From positions 104,417-168,416 of the forward strand of contig NZ_AOIN01000056.1 of assembly GCF_000337135.1 (NCBI RefSeq): a stretch of DNA of 64,000 nucleotides, written 5' to 3'. Each line of letters opens with the position of its first letter. Positions within the stretch are counted from its first letter, which is position 1. The notes beneath the pieces were generated by a model. The model saw only the letters and a list, made by a program, of their open reading frames with translations. It was not told where the DNA came from and did not search any database. The DNA comes from Natrialba chahannaoensis JCM 10990. GTDB lineage: Archaea > Halobacteriota > Halobacteria > Halobacteriales > Natrialbaceae. Made by a program: the position numbers and the translations under genes. Shown here piece after piece: positions 8,378 to 17,223 of this stretch.

Positions 8378-8518
8378 ACGCATCCTACGGGGTCCCGGTA
8401 TGAAAATCCGGGCATCATGTTGGCGGTCGAAGAGGACCTCTACCTGCCGAGCGAGGCACGCGCTGCAGCCCCCAGACAGATCCAAGCGCTTTTCCTTCCA
8501 CCGGTCCCCTCCACTGGT

Positions 8519-9271
8519 GTGCGAATCGAGAATAGTTTCATCCCGGTCCGTGGCGTCGGCGAGACGACCGAGCGCCGCCTCTGGGAACACGGGATTACCC
8601 ACTGGGACGACTTCGACGGCAGCGTCGTCGGTGACACACTCGCCGATCGAATTGAGGACTTCATCGCGGACGGCCGACAGCACCTCGAGCAAGGAAACCT
8701 CACACCGTTCGCCGAGGCGCTCCCCGCCTCGAGTCGCTGGCGACTCTACGAAAACGTCCGTGAGAAGACGTGCTTTCTGGACATCGAAACCACCGGCCTC
8801 GACGCGACCTCTAACGACGTGACGACGGTCAGCCTTCACCGCGGCGGCGAAACGAAGACGTTCGTCAAGGACCGCGATCTGACGAGCGACCGACTCGCAG
8901 CCGAACTCGAGTCCGCCTCGCTGCTGGTCACCTTCAACGGCCAGCGGTTCGACGTGCCGTTCCTCGAGACCTGCTACAACGTCGACGTGACGACGCCGCA
9001 CGTCGATCTCATGTACCCCTGCAAGAAGGTCGGCCTCGACGGCGGCCTGAAGGCGATTGAACAGGACCTCGGTATCGAGCGTGAGATGCCCGATATTAGC
9101 GGCCGCGACGCGGTTCGACTCTGGCACGAGTACGAACGCGGCGACGAGGGGGCACTCGAGACGCTCGTCGAGTACAATCGGGCCGACACGAAGAATATGG
9201 AGCCACTAATGGACCGCGTTGCGACACGCCTCCACGAGGAAGTCTTCGAGTCCGTTCAACGGACGGCCTGA
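8519..9271 (+). CDS. RNase H-like exonuclease-domain protein
   Basis: 250 residues from GTG 8519, which gives VRIENSFIPVRGVGETTERRL; the longer open frame overlaps the divergent gene's upstream region. A short helix-hairpin-helix-like N-terminus precedes a DEDD-type ribonuclease H fold. Visible motifs are FLDIETTGL (first Asp/Glu pair), TFNGQRFDVPF (second Asp) and YNRADTKNM (last Asp), as in the YprB/RNase_H_2 family. It is probably a 3'-5' exonuclease; the substrate is unknown. It diverges from the acidic coiled-coil protein. Confidence 0.8.
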   Translation: MRIENSFIPVRGVGETTERRLWEHGITHWDDFDGSVVGDTLADRIEDFIADGRQHLEQGNLTPFAEALPASSRWRLYENVREKTCFLDIETTGLDATSNDVTTVSLHRGGETKTFVKDRDLTSDRLAAELESASLLVTFNGQRFDVPFLETCYNVDVTTPHVDLMYPCKKVGLDGGLKAIEQDLGIEREMPDISGRDAVRLWHEYERGDEGALETLVEYNRADTKNMEPLMDRVATRLHEEVFESVQRTA

Positions 9272-9358
9272 GAGCCGTAGCGGAACGCAACAACTGAGTG
9301 TCCGAAAACGCAGCCTGAACCAGCAACGCTACAGTGGTTGACTTCGTCAGCCGGTACC

Positions 9359-9796
9359 GTGACTCCAGATAGCGACAACCGAGAGGCGAACGAGTCGTTC
9401 GACGCCGACTACGAAGTCGAAGTCGAGGTTCGACTGCGGGATGTCGATTTCATGGGCCACGTCAATAACGCGACGTACGCCACATATCTCGAACAGGCTC
9501 GCGAAGCGTTCTTCACGGATGTCTTTGGAACATCACTCGTCGATCTCGATACCGTTCTTGCCAACGTCGAACTCAACTACGAACGGCCGATCGAGGCCGA
9601 CGCGACCGTCATCATCGCGCTGGCTATCGGTGAACTCGGGACGGCCAGTCTGCCAATGCGCTACGAGATCCGTGCCGATGGAGTTTGCGCCGCCACCGCC
9701 AGCACGGTCCAGGTATTTATCGACCGCGAGAGCGAACAGTCTCGGCCAATCCCGGACGCGTGGCGTACCCAACTCGAGCAGTACCAGCTCGAGTAA
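9359..9796 (+). CDS. Acyl-CoA thioesterase, 4HBT (YbgC/FadM) type
   Basis: About 145 residues from GTG 9359 (a TTG at 9338 is also possible). A single hot-dog domain with the active-site motif VRLRDVDFMGHVNNATYATYLEQA: the Asp and the HVNN segment are those of 4-hydroxybenzoyl-CoA thioesterase relatives. The rest (ELNYERPIEADATVIIALAI...MRYEIRADG) fits the beta sheet. It should hydrolyse an acyl-CoA in the cytoplasm. It lies in line with the RNase H-like gene 87 bases upstream. Confidence 0.8.
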   Translation: MTPDSDNREANESFDADYEVEVEVRLRDVDFMGHVNNATYATYLEQAREAFFTDVFGTSLVDLDTVLANVELNYERPIEADATVIIALAIGELGTASLPMRYEIRADGVCAATASTVQVFIDRESEQSRPIPDAWRTQLEQYQLE

Positions 9797-9835
9797 CGCT
9801 CGGGCGGGAGCGATCGACCGAGTAACAATCACTGT

Positions 9836-10144
9836 TCAGACAGAAGCGTCCCGTACAATAACGTCCCCCTTACCTTCGACGACGATCTGATAGCCGTTGA
9901 AAACGAACTCGACTCGGCCTGGCAGTCGATCGGAGCCGTCCTGTCGCGGTGCGAACAGCGAGTCCAGCGCTTCTGGATTGACGACATCATATAATGCCTG
10001 GTACTCTGGTGGTTCGATATCGGTTGGGTCGACACCCTCACGTTCGGCGACTGCGGCGATCACTTCGAAACTCGGCGACTGCGAATCGGTTGCCTCCGAA
10101 CGATCGACTGAGAGTAGCATTGCCCGGACTCTTTCCTCGCCCAT
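9836..10144 (-). CDS. HalOD1 output-domain protein
   Basis: 102 residues from ATG 10144; the frame is open for 13 more residues upstream. The domain fills the protein: SPSFEVIAAVAEREGVDPTDI, then PPEYQALYDVVNPEALDSLF, then the beta-rich end VEFVFNGYQIVVEGKGDVIV. HalOD1 is a haloarchaeal domain often fused to bacterio-opsin-activator-like or response-regulator proteins and thought to be a signalling output module. Stand-alone copies like this are common. 10184-10375 between it and the next gene holds no gene. Confidence 0.75.
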   Translation of the reverse strand: MGEERVRAMLLSVDRSEATDSQSPSFEVIAAVAEREGVDPTDIEPPEYQALYDVVNPEALDSLFAPRQDGSDRLPGRVEFVFNGYQIVVEGKGDVIVRDASV

Positions 10145-10375
10145 ATATAAATCCACTGGCCTCAATGCAATCTTGCTAACCACATGAGGTCACCAAACAC
10201 CAGTTCTGAGCACTAGTGTATTTATCCCGCCCAATTTCTATCCAAATATAATCGCATTCAGCTGAATTGGACCTCTTCAAGCGTGGATATATCCGTTGCA
10301 GGGACCGATTGTGACCGTAATCACCGATCCGTATGCGAGCTGGGATCGAGGCGGGTTTCCCAATTACAATTACAA

Positions 10376-11389
10376 TTACGACGACGGTGCCGGTGACGGG
10401 GCGAGGTCATCAACGAGGTACTCGAGTGTCTGGTCGATGCTCTCGACCTGATTCGTCTGCTGGTGGATCTCGCTTGCAATCTCTTCAGTCTGCTCGGCGA
10501 TGTTTTCGGCGCTCGCGACGGTCTGGTCCACCATGCTTGCGACTTCTTCGGTACTCGAGGCTTGTTGGTCGGTTGCTTCGGCTACTTCGGCGATCCCGTC
10601 CGAAACCTCGTCGACGGTGTCGTGAATCTCTTCGAGAATGTCGATTGCCTGATTGACCGATTCGATTCCTCGTTCGATTCGGTCGTTGTTCTCTTCGAGG
10701 CTCTCGGCGGCAGTCGCCGTGTTCTCCTCGACATCGTTGATCATGCGTTCGATTTCGGTGGCCCGCTCCTGAGAATCTTCTGCGAGTGTTTTGACTTCGC
10801 TCGCGACGACGGCGAAGCCGTCACCGGCCTTGTCCGCGTGGGCGGCCTCAATCGAGGCATTCAGTGCGAGCAGGTTCGTCTGATCAGCGATGTTGTTGAT
10901 CACTTCGACAACCTTGTCGATCTCAGCAACGCTTCGCTGAATCGTCGCTACGTCGGTTGATACGTCGTTCGCTGCGTCCTGAATCTCGCTCATTGCCGTC
11001 CCGATTTCGGATGCGGATTCCTGTCCGTCTTTGGCCAGATCGCGAGCGGATTCACCGGCAGCAGAAACTTCCTCAGCCGAGGAGGCGATCTCCTCGACGG
11101 ACGCTGACAGATTCGACGTCTCGTCTGCGACCTGCATGATCGCCTGATGTTGTTCGTTGGCTTCGGTGTGAATCGTCTCGAGACGTTCTCCAATTTCGAC
11201 GGTACTCTCGCCGAGCGTCGCAAGCGATTCCTGCATCTCGCTTGCAGCGTCGCTGTCGTACTCGATTTCAGTATCGACGCTCCCCTTTGCTGCGGCGTCG
11301 AGATCGTCACTGAGTTCTTGATCTGCGAAAGAATCCTGTCTCACATTCGATTTCGAAACAGTCCGCCGTATTAGACGTTCTGCCCACAT
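10376..11389 (-). CDS. Soluble methyl-accepting chemotaxis-like protein
   Basis: 337 residues made almost wholly of the long four-helix signalling domain of chemoreceptors. The conserved tip that binds CheA/CheW is at about 169-195 (DQTNLLALNASIEAAHADKAG). Repeated Glu/Gln/Ala pairs in the flanking helices are the usual methylation positions. There is no transmembrane helix, no HAMP and no recognisable sensor domain: only about 45 residues precede the coiled coil. It may be cytoplasmic with an unseen partner, or the truncated end of a transducer. The palindrome ctcatatatgag (11429-11440) sits just upstream. Confidence 0.8.
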   Translation of the reverse strand: MWAERLIRRTVSKSNVRQDSFADQELSDDLDAAAKGSVDTEIEYDSDAASEMQESLATLGESTVEIGERLETIHTEANEQHQAIMQVADETSNLSASVEEIASSAEEVSAAGESARDLAKDGQESASEIGTAMSEIQDAANDVSTDVATIQRSVAEIDKVVEVINNIADQTNLLALNASIEAAHADKAGDGFAVVASEVKTLAEDSQERATEIERMINDVEENTATAAESLEENNDRIERGIESVNQAIDILEEIHDTVDEVSDGIAEVAEATDQQASSTEEVASMVDQTVASAENIAEQTEEIASEIHQQTNQVESIDQTLEYLVDDLAPSPAPSS

Positions 11390-11840
11390 ATGTTGATATG
11401 GAAGGTAGAATTGGTTGAATGCTCACAACTCATATATGAGCTTGTTACTATTACTTGGATCTAGAAATTAATTACGTCGACACCCAGAAATCGAGTAATA
11501 CTCACCGTAATCATACTGAAATAGATGCGTAGAATATGGTTGCCAGCAGGATAGTGGTGAACTGCTGGCAGGCCAAACTGACAAGGAAGTTGTACCGTCA
11601 GTATTGTTGGTGTAGTGTTGGCAACAACGAGTAACGGTGCCTTCCTTGTCACTGCACTAATTAGCCCACACATCTATCAATGTACTGGTTTGTTTGAACA
11701 ATAGCCATGAGATAGCACTATTGGATAATCTACTGTCGAGAATGTGGCTTGATATTGAACTGCCTTCGATCCCTGGTCAGCCTTCCGTTTTCAGAGCCAC
11801 ACAGATGCACGACTGTAGGAGAGACAGACAAGACGCGTCG
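11390..11840. other. Low-G+C intergenic stretch without a convincing gene
   Basis: About 450 bases, visibly richer in A+T than the neighbours. It holds the 12-base palindrome ctcatatatgag at 11429-11440, probably the TATA region of the chemoreceptor-like gene. A 70-codon minus-strand frame (11461-11673) has mixed hydrophobic content but no family resemblance, so I do not call it. Confidence 0.4.
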
Positions 11841-12235
11841 CTACTCCACAGACATACATAACTCAGCAGTCAGTTGCTTACAGCGAACGGAGACCGAATT
11901 GTCAGGGAACAACGAAAACTCGAATCCATCTTTGCTGAGAATCTGTTCAATCAATTCGACATCATCGGTTTGGTTCGAAGCAATCACTGTGGAGTATGAG
12001 TGATGCTCGAACACCTTTTCTGTCCGACGGTCGCCTTGGCCGCCTCGAGATAGCTGGGATCGACGGTGGCTAGCCAGGGTAGTTGCTTGGGGCTGGCGTT
12101 CGGGTTGTTCTCGTGAGCAAATCAAGGCCGAACAACGATGTCTTCGGCTTGCTTCTCGGGCTTGGGCTTGGGGCGCTCGGTGATGTACTGGAGGGTACCG
12201 TCGTGTGGAGATCCCTCGCAGGAACGCCCACTCAT
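11841..12235 (-). pseudogene. Broken small gene, one stop and one frameshift
   Basis: From ATG 12235 the minus strand reads DGTLQYITERPKPKPEKQAE, hits TGA at 12122-12124, and continues in frame with NPNASPKQLPWLATVDPSYL. A frame change near 12020 then leads to VELIEQILSKDGFEFSLFPD and ends at 11841. Joined, this is one protein of about 130 residues. All three pieces look like real coding sequence, so this is a recently inactivated gene. I do not recognise the family. The bases from 12236 to the tRNA hold nothing else. Confidence 0.5.
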
Positions 12236-12362
12236 GCCACAACGCCCTGTTAGCCGTCGCTATCGAAACATGTGAATTTCAGGTGGCTCTATCGGGTGTG
12301 TCGAAAATCCCAAACAACCCGGTAATACCGGGCGTTTGCTTAGGCTCGTTCAAAAATCTGAG

Positions 12363-12438
12363 AGAGCCAGGGCGGGGATTTGAACCCCGGAAGTCTCGAT
12401 TACAAGTCGAGTGCATGAACCGCCCATGCTCCCCTGGC
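12363..12438 (-). tRNA. tRNA-Thr (UGU)
   Basis: Minus-strand cloverleaf: acceptor GCCAGGG paired with CCCTGGC, D stem GCATG/CATGC, anticodon stem CTCGA/TCGAG with loop CTTGTAA (anticodon TGT, reading ACA), variable loop ACTTC, and T arm CGGGG-TTCAAAT-CCCCG. No intron is visible and CCA is not encoded. Confidence 0.93.
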
Positions 12439-12535
12439 GCTGTCCGTTGGTTAGGGGTCCTCCTTTGAGTGTGTATCGTTTTCGGTTTCCGTTGGTGGCA
12501 TCCCCCCGTGTGGATAGTTAGCACTCGATTCGAGT

Positions 12536-13117
12536 TCAGGAAGTCTCCTGACTGTCGTGTTCGTCGTAATCTCCCGTGAGTGAGCGTTGCATCCCAATAC
12601 GGTACGGCTCGAATCCATGTGAGCGGTAGAATCGCCGTGCAGCATCGTTTTTGGCCATCACCTCGAGCAACAGCACGTCCGCACCCTGGTTCTGGAGTTC
12701 ACTCGCCGCAGCGGCGAGGAGTTTCGAACCAATTCCTTGGCCGCGATAGGCTGGCACGACGTAGAGGTTCGAGAGTAGGCCGCGGGTTCGGTCGAGTTCG
12801 AGGCTGCCGCGCTCGAGTGAGAACGAGGCAAAGCCAACGATGGTTTTGGTGGGACTGGTTGTGGATGTGTTACGGTTACGGTTACTGCTACTGTCACTGC
12901 CCTGCTCACCACCATTGTCGTCTACAGCGAGCCGTGCAACGAGCAGCCCATCAGAAACACGGTGTGCAGCGAGCGTCTCGCGCATCATCTCGCGGTTGGC
13001 TTCGGCACGGACGGCAGCATCGTGTTCGCGCTGTCCGTGGGCTAACTGAACCCAGAGGTCGGTGACCGCGTCGATGTCGTCTGTCGTGGCGTGCTCAATC
13101 GTTAGCTCGGGGGCCAT
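12536..13117 (-). CDS. GNAT-family N-acetyltransferase
   Basis: 193 residues. The acetyl-CoA binding core is clear: LYVVPAYRGQGIGSKLLAAA (motif A, the RGQGIG loop), followed by the beta strand VLLLEVMAKNDAARRFYRSHGFEPYRIG (motif B). A Ser/Asn/Thr-rich insert (about residues 72-92) interrupts the N-terminal half. It acetylates an unknown amine. It overlaps the end of pgk by 23 bases on the same strand, so it is probably co-transcribed after pgk. Confidence 0.85.
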   Translation of the reverse strand: MAPELTIEHATTDDIDAVTDLWVQLAHGQREHDAAVRAEANREMMRETLAAHRVSDGLLVARLAVDDNGGEQGSDSSSNRNRNTSTTSPTKTIVGFASFSLERGSLELDRTRGLLSNLYVVPAYRGQGIGSKLLAAAASELQNQGADVLLLEVMAKNDAARRFYRSHGFEPYRIGMQRSLTGDYDEHDSQETS

Positions 13118-14306
13118 TCTCGAGTGCGGTCACGGCAGGCAGTGGTTCGGCAGTGAGCATCCGAAGCGCGGCACCGCCGCCGGTGCTGACGTGTGAGAAG
13201 CCCTCGACACCGAGTTGGCGCAGTGCCGAGGCGGTGTCCCCACCGCCGACGATACTCATCGGCACCGACGTGGCTGCGCCGTAGAGTTCCTTCGTCCCCG
13301 TTTCGAACGTCTCATCTTCGAAGACACCGGCAGGACCGTTGAGGATCACTGTCCCGGCGTCCTCGAGTATCCGTTCGTAGTAGGCGAGCGTCGAGTGACC
13401 GATGTCCATCGCAGCCTCACCGTCTCGTGGCGGAAGCGCGTTGACAGCGATCTCGTGGCGGTCACCATCGCGCTCGACAGCCACGTCGCGTGGGAGCGCG
13501 ATACGGTCGCCGTAGGCGTCGAGCAGGTCCTGTGCGCGGTCGATTTCGTCCCAGTAGCCCTGATTGTAGATAAAATCCGAACTCGAATCACCGAGGTCGA
13601 CCTCGTCGGCGATGAGGAAGACGTTGCCGACGACGCCGGCCGTGAGCACGTGATCTGCAAGGCCCTTCTCGAGTACGCTCCAGGCGACATCGATCGAGTC
13701 GGGGACCTTCGCGCCGCCGATGACGTAGACTCGCGGCTCGGGTGTCGCCTCAATCGATCCGAGGACATCGAGTTCGGACTCCATGACACGACCCGCATAG
13801 CCCGGGAGCACGGTTGGAAAGCCGACCAGTGAGGGCTGTGAACGGTGTGCTGCGGCGAAGGCGTCGTTAACGTAGGCGTCAAGGACGGGTGCAAGCCCTT
13901 CGACGAGATGCGTACGAGCGGCGCGTTCGGGGTCGAACTCCATGTACTCCTCGCTGTAGAAGCGAGTGTTCTCGAGGACGACGCACTCGCCGTTGTCGAG
14001 CGAGCGGACGGCCTCGCGTGCGGCATCGGTGAAGGTGGCATCGACGTACTCGACGGGGCGATCGAGCAGGACAGACAGTCGATCGGCGTGTGGCGCGAGC
14101 GAGACGAAATCGTTGCCGCCGGGACGGCCCTGGTGGGCGAGGACGGCGACCCGACCGCCACGCTCTAGGAGTTCCGAGAGCGTATCGACGTGTGCGCGGA
14201 GTCGGGCATCGTCGGCGAGCGACTCGTCGTCGATCGGACTGTTGACGTCGACGCGAACGCCGACGGTTGTCCCTTCGACGTCGAGGTCGTCGAGGGTATC
14301 GATCAT
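13095..14306 (-). CDS. pgk: Phosphoglycerate kinase
   Basis: 403 residues from ATG 14306 (another ATG five codons upstream at 14321). It catalyses 1,3-bisphosphoglycerate + ADP to 3-phosphoglycerate + ATP in glycolysis and gluconeogenesis. The substrate Asp-Asn pair is in GVRVDVNSPI, then HQGRPGG and NTRFYSEE. The hinge-side nucleotide site has GGAKVPDSI, NGPAGVFEDE and GGGDTASAL. The length is normal for archaeal Pgk. It is first in a two-gene unit with the GNAT. Confidence 0.95.
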   Translation of the reverse strand: MIDTLDDLDVEGTTVGVRVDVNSPIDDESLADDARLRAHVDTLSELLERGGRVAVLAHQGRPGGNDFVSLAPHADRLSVLLDRPVEYVDATFTDAAREAVRSLDNGECVVLENTRFYSEEYMEFDPERAARTHLVEGLAPVLDAYVNDAFAAAHRSQPSLVGFPTVLPGYAGRVMESELDVLGSIEATPEPRVYVIGGAKVPDSIDVAWSVLEKGLADHVLTAGVVGNVFLIADEVDLGDSSSDFIYNQGYWDEIDRAQDLLDAYGDRIALPRDVAVERDGDRHEIAVNALPPRDGEAAMDIGHSTLAYYERILEDAGTVILNGPAGVFEDETFETGTKELYGAATSVPMSIVGGGDTASALRQLGVEGFSHVSTGGGAALRMLTAEPLPAVTALENGPRAND

Positions 14307-14507
14307 TGTCGACCAGTCCACCGCGGCACCCGAAAGGTCTTTCTATCGGAGAGATAGTCTCCGTCTGCTGATTCATCAACACGAACGTGAACATGAATGC
14401 GAGTGCGAGTGTGTGAAGGAGAGTGTGAGTGTAAGTGCGAACAAAATGGAGGCGGCGAACTGTCGGACCTGCCAGAAATCGCAACCAGGTGCCGAATCCA
14501 TCTCTCG

Positions 14508-15146
14508 CTATACGCTCCGACAGTCCGAACAGACGAGTTGGCCGTTCGAATCCCAGAGTTCGTCCGCGAGCGAGCCGCAGGTCTCACAGACCCCCTGCGT
14601 CGAGTACTCGTCGCCGCCGTTTGGCTGAATCTGGTCCTGTGGCTCGCGATCGGTCCCAGTGAGCGGCATGGCTGCAAGCCGCTCGTCGGCGGGCTCCTGT
14701 TCGGAGAGCCCGCTGGCCGCTGTGTTGTCCGACTGAGTACGGGTCCGAGACTGCGTCGTCGGCTGGAACGAGCCCGCAGCAGCGATGATATCGCGCTGGG
14801 TGACGAGCCCCAGCACCTCGTCATTGCTGTCGACGACGAGATTCCGGATGCTCTCGCGAGCCATGATCGTCGCCGCGTCCGGCACCGACTGCGTCGGTTC
14901 GACTGTAATCACCGGTGCGGTCATGATTTCGCCGACAGTCGTCTCCGCCGGGTCACCTCCGTTCTCGACGAGGCCGAGCACGTCCCATTCGGTCATGATT
15001 CCGACCGGATCGGAGCCACGGACGACGAGCACACAGCCCGTCTGTTCTGCACGCATTAGTGAAACTGCACCTTGAACAGTGTCCGACTCGCTCACACCGA
15101 CGTATTCGCTCGTCAAGACGTCCCTGACCGACAGTTCTGATTCCAT
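14508..15146 (-). CDS. Twin-CBS protein with C-terminal zinc ribbon
   Basis: 212 residues. Two CBS motifs form one adenosine-nucleotide-binding Bateman module: residues about 6-60 (VLTSEYVGVSESDTVQGAV...DPVGIMTEWDVL) and 70-125 (IMTAPVITVEPTQSVPDAAT...LGLVTQRDII). A disordered Ser/Thr/Gln linker leads to a zinc ribbon at the end (CETCGSLADELW...CSDC). It is likely a cytoplasmic energy-sensing regulator of an unknown target. It is transcribed toward pgk, which starts about 200 bases further on. Confidence 0.85.
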   Translation of the reverse strand: MESELSVRDVLTSEYVGVSESDTVQGAVSLMRAEQTGCVLVVRGSDPVGIMTEWDVLGLVENGGDPAETTVGEIMTAPVITVEPTQSVPDAATIMARESIRNLVVDSNDEVLGLVTQRDIIAAAGSFQPTTQSRTRTQSDNTAASGLSEQEPADERLAAMPLTGTDREPQDQIQPNGGDEYSTQGVCETCGSLADELWDSNGQLVCSDCRSV

Positions 15147-15285
15147 ATGTGAATGAACCGCGTGGTCGGGCTAAAAACTACCTCCACTACACTTAAGCAG
15201 CCAGCCGGCGAAGTTCTGTGCTTGCGGGACAGACCAACCGACTACTGTCGTTCACAATAGCCGCTACTCTCGCTTTGACCTGTTC

Positions 15286-16050
15286 TTACTCCCACTCGAG
15301 TTCAACACGCGTCCCGTCAGCCCGACACGTCTCGAGTGCGTGCTTTGCGTCGAAGCCAGCGTCGTGGGCGTTCTCGCCGCGGCCGACGCCGACCTGGAGT
15401 TCGACGTCAACGGCCTCTTCGACGTGGTAGATGGCGTCCTCGTAGTCACCCTCGGTGAGGTCGGGACAGGCGACGATAATATTGTCGCCGCCGACGAAGA
15501 AGGAGAGACTGTTGTGGGCGCGACGCATGTGGCGCATGAGTTCGGCATAGCCCTGTTCGATCTCGATGAACGTGTCGAACGCGTTGAGCTCGTCGGTGTA
15601 GTTGCCGGTCGCGTCGATGACGTCGAAGTGAGCGATCTGGACGTCGTCGGTGGTTCGGTGGCCGTCGTCGATCGTCCGGCCGTCGAGACACTCTCGGCGG
15701 CTTTTGTCCTGTGCACTGCCGGCTTCCTGGACCAGCGCGGTTGCATCGGCGAGCGCCTGCACGGGAGTGGTTCCCGTCGCGACGCCGAGACTGAGCGTCA
15801 CGGGATACCGGTTGCCGACGGACTCCTGGAGGAGTTCGTGGTCGTCCATCGACAGCCCGTTGGTCACCGCGATGATGTTGTCGAAGCGAGTGAAGAAGGT
15901 GTAGCCGCCGCGGTTGCCGACGAACTGAGAGATGTCGGCATAGAGGCGAGATTGCAACGTCTGGAGGTCGGCCTCGCGTCGCGGCTCCGGCGTCACGGTC
16001 CACGGTCCGTAGTTGTCGATCTGAACGAGCGTTACCTGCGTGTTAGTCAC
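15286..16050 (-). CDS. gch3: GTP cyclohydrolase III
   Basis: 254 residues, the normal size. The archaeal enzyme converts GTP to 2-amino-5-formylamino-6-ribosylaminopyrimidinone phosphate and belongs to flavin/F420 precursor synthesis. It is made of two nucleotidyl-cyclase-like domains. Visible features are MTNTQVTLVQIDNYGPWT at the start, FTRFDNIIAVTNG, and in the second half SLSFFVGGDNIIVACPDL and GVGRGENAHDAGFDAKHALE. It diverges from nothing close; the next gene upstream, at 16196, is on the same strand. Confidence 0.93.
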   Translation of the reverse strand: MTNTQVTLVQIDNYGPWTVTPEPRREADLQTLQSRLYADISQFVGNRGGYTFFTRFDNIIAVTNGLSMDDHELLQESVGNRYPVTLSLGVATGTTPVQALADATALVQEAGSAQDKSRRECLDGRTIDDGHRTTDDVQIAHFDVIDATGNYTDELNAFDTFIEIEQGYAELMRHMRRAHNSLSFFVGGDNIIVACPDLTEGDYEDAIYHVEEAVDVELQVGVGRGENAHDAGFDAKHALETCRADGTRVELEWE

Positions 16051-16195
16051 GGTGCCCGAAGATTTCGGCCACCGTCGTATAAGTGATACGTAATCCAGAT
16101 TCGTGATGTGCCCTATGGTATCATGGGGCTGTCAATCAGCGCAGGAAGCTGGCTGCTGAACGCAAACAGGAACAGAGACAGAACAGAGACCGCAC

Positions 16196-16522
16196 TCAGG
16201 CGCGCTTCTTCTCCGGGTTGGCTCCCTTCGGGTGGTACTCCCAGAAGTCACCCTCGCGCATCGCCGCACCGACTGCCTTGTGCATGTCCGTAATCGTCTC
16301 GAACTCCGACTGATCGACGTACTCGAAGATGTCGCTGAGTGAAACGACTCGCTGGTAGTTGACCCGAATTGGGTCGTCGCCGTACTCCGCGACGAACTCG
16401 TCTCGCTCGAGTGGGAAGTCCTCCTCCTCGTCGACCTTCTTGGCGATGATCGCCATGTCGTACTTGCGCATCCCCTCGCTGCCTTCCTCCCCGTCAGGGT
16501 CGTGTGGCCAGTCCGAACTCAT
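16196..16522 (-). CDS. DUF5785 family protein
   Basis: 108 residues from ATG 16522 (MSSDWPHDPDGEEGSEGMRK). The longer open frame upstream to 16675 is rejected because this start matches the conserved family N-terminus. It is an acidic cytoplasmic protein with conserved YDMAIIAKKVDEEEDFPL and FWEYHPKGANPEK. The family is widespread in haloarchaea and its function is not known. It faces away from the GNAT gene at 16687. Confidence 0.8.
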   Translation of the reverse strand: MSSDWPHDPDGEEGSEGMRKYDMAIIAKKVDEEEDFPLERDEFVAEYGDDPIRVNYQRVVSLSDIFEYVDQSEFETITDMHKAVGAAMREGDFWEYHPKGANPEKKRA

Positions 16523-16686
16523 ACTCGGACGTGTGTGTGGGTCCCGCAAAAGGGTTACCTTATTCGCGGCGCTTGCCGCTCGCCTCCCCAACGGCAAGGA
16601 GCAGTACACACGTGGAAGACACAGAGCATTGTGAACCCGAACCATACCGTCCACACGTTCAAGAACGAACGCCACCCACTCGGCGT

Positions 16687-17160
16687 ATGACTACAGAACT
16701 TGTCGAAGCCAACGCAGAGGACCTCGACGACCTCGTTACACGCTGGTACGCACTCGCAACGGCGATGGAACCCTACGATGAACTGAATGAACTCGAGTAC
16801 ACCGCCCTCGATGACGTTCCTGACGACGGCTTTCGGGCGCATCTCGACGACGAGTCGATCACCGACTATCTGATCGTCCACGAAGACACCACTATCGGCT
16901 TCGTCACGCTTCGTGAGGGCTCTCACCCGTCGCGGCGCTACTCGAAGTATCTCCGTATCGTGAACCTCGCGATTGACGAGACACATCGGAATCAGGGCCA
17001 CGGCTCGCGGGTTATCGAGCGCGTGCGAGCGCTGGCCCGCGATCGCGGCTGTGACCATCTGAAGGAGTCCTGTGAGTGGCACAACGAGGATGCGCGTCGC
17101 TTCTACCGTGAGGTGGGCTTCCGACAGAAGCAGGTCGATTACGCGGAGCCACTGGAGTGA
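16687..17160 (+). CDS. GNAT-family N-acetyltransferase
   Basis: 157 residues from ATG 16687; an open frame reaches back to 16504 but overlaps the divergent gene. The acetyl-CoA loop is IDETHRNQGHGSRVIERVRA (pattern NQGHGS in place of the commoner RGxG). It is followed by CEWHNEDARRFYREVGFRQK, the usual motif B. The N-terminal half is the substrate side. Target unknown. Confidence 0.85.
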   Translation: MTTELVEANAEDLDDLVTRWYALATAMEPYDELNELEYTALDDVPDDGFRAHLDDESITDYLIVHEDTTIGFVTLREGSHPSRRYSKYLRIVNLAIDETHRNQGHGSRVIERVRALARDRGCDHLKESCEWHNEDARRFYREVGFRQKQVDYAEPLE

Positions 17161-17223
17161 CGCGGTTTCTTCCCGTAGCGTAGACGGTCTGACGCCGATG
17201 AGGATGCGTCTCAATCGGCTCAA

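Noticed and set aside
8378-9127. Minus-strand frame extending the acidic coiled-coil protein to 584 residues
   Set aside because: It lies opposite the RNase H-like gene and loses the acidic, ordered character upstream of ATG 8377.
11461-11673. 70-codon minus-strand frame
   Set aside because: Mixed composition with no conserved segment, no promoter spacing and no acidic bias.
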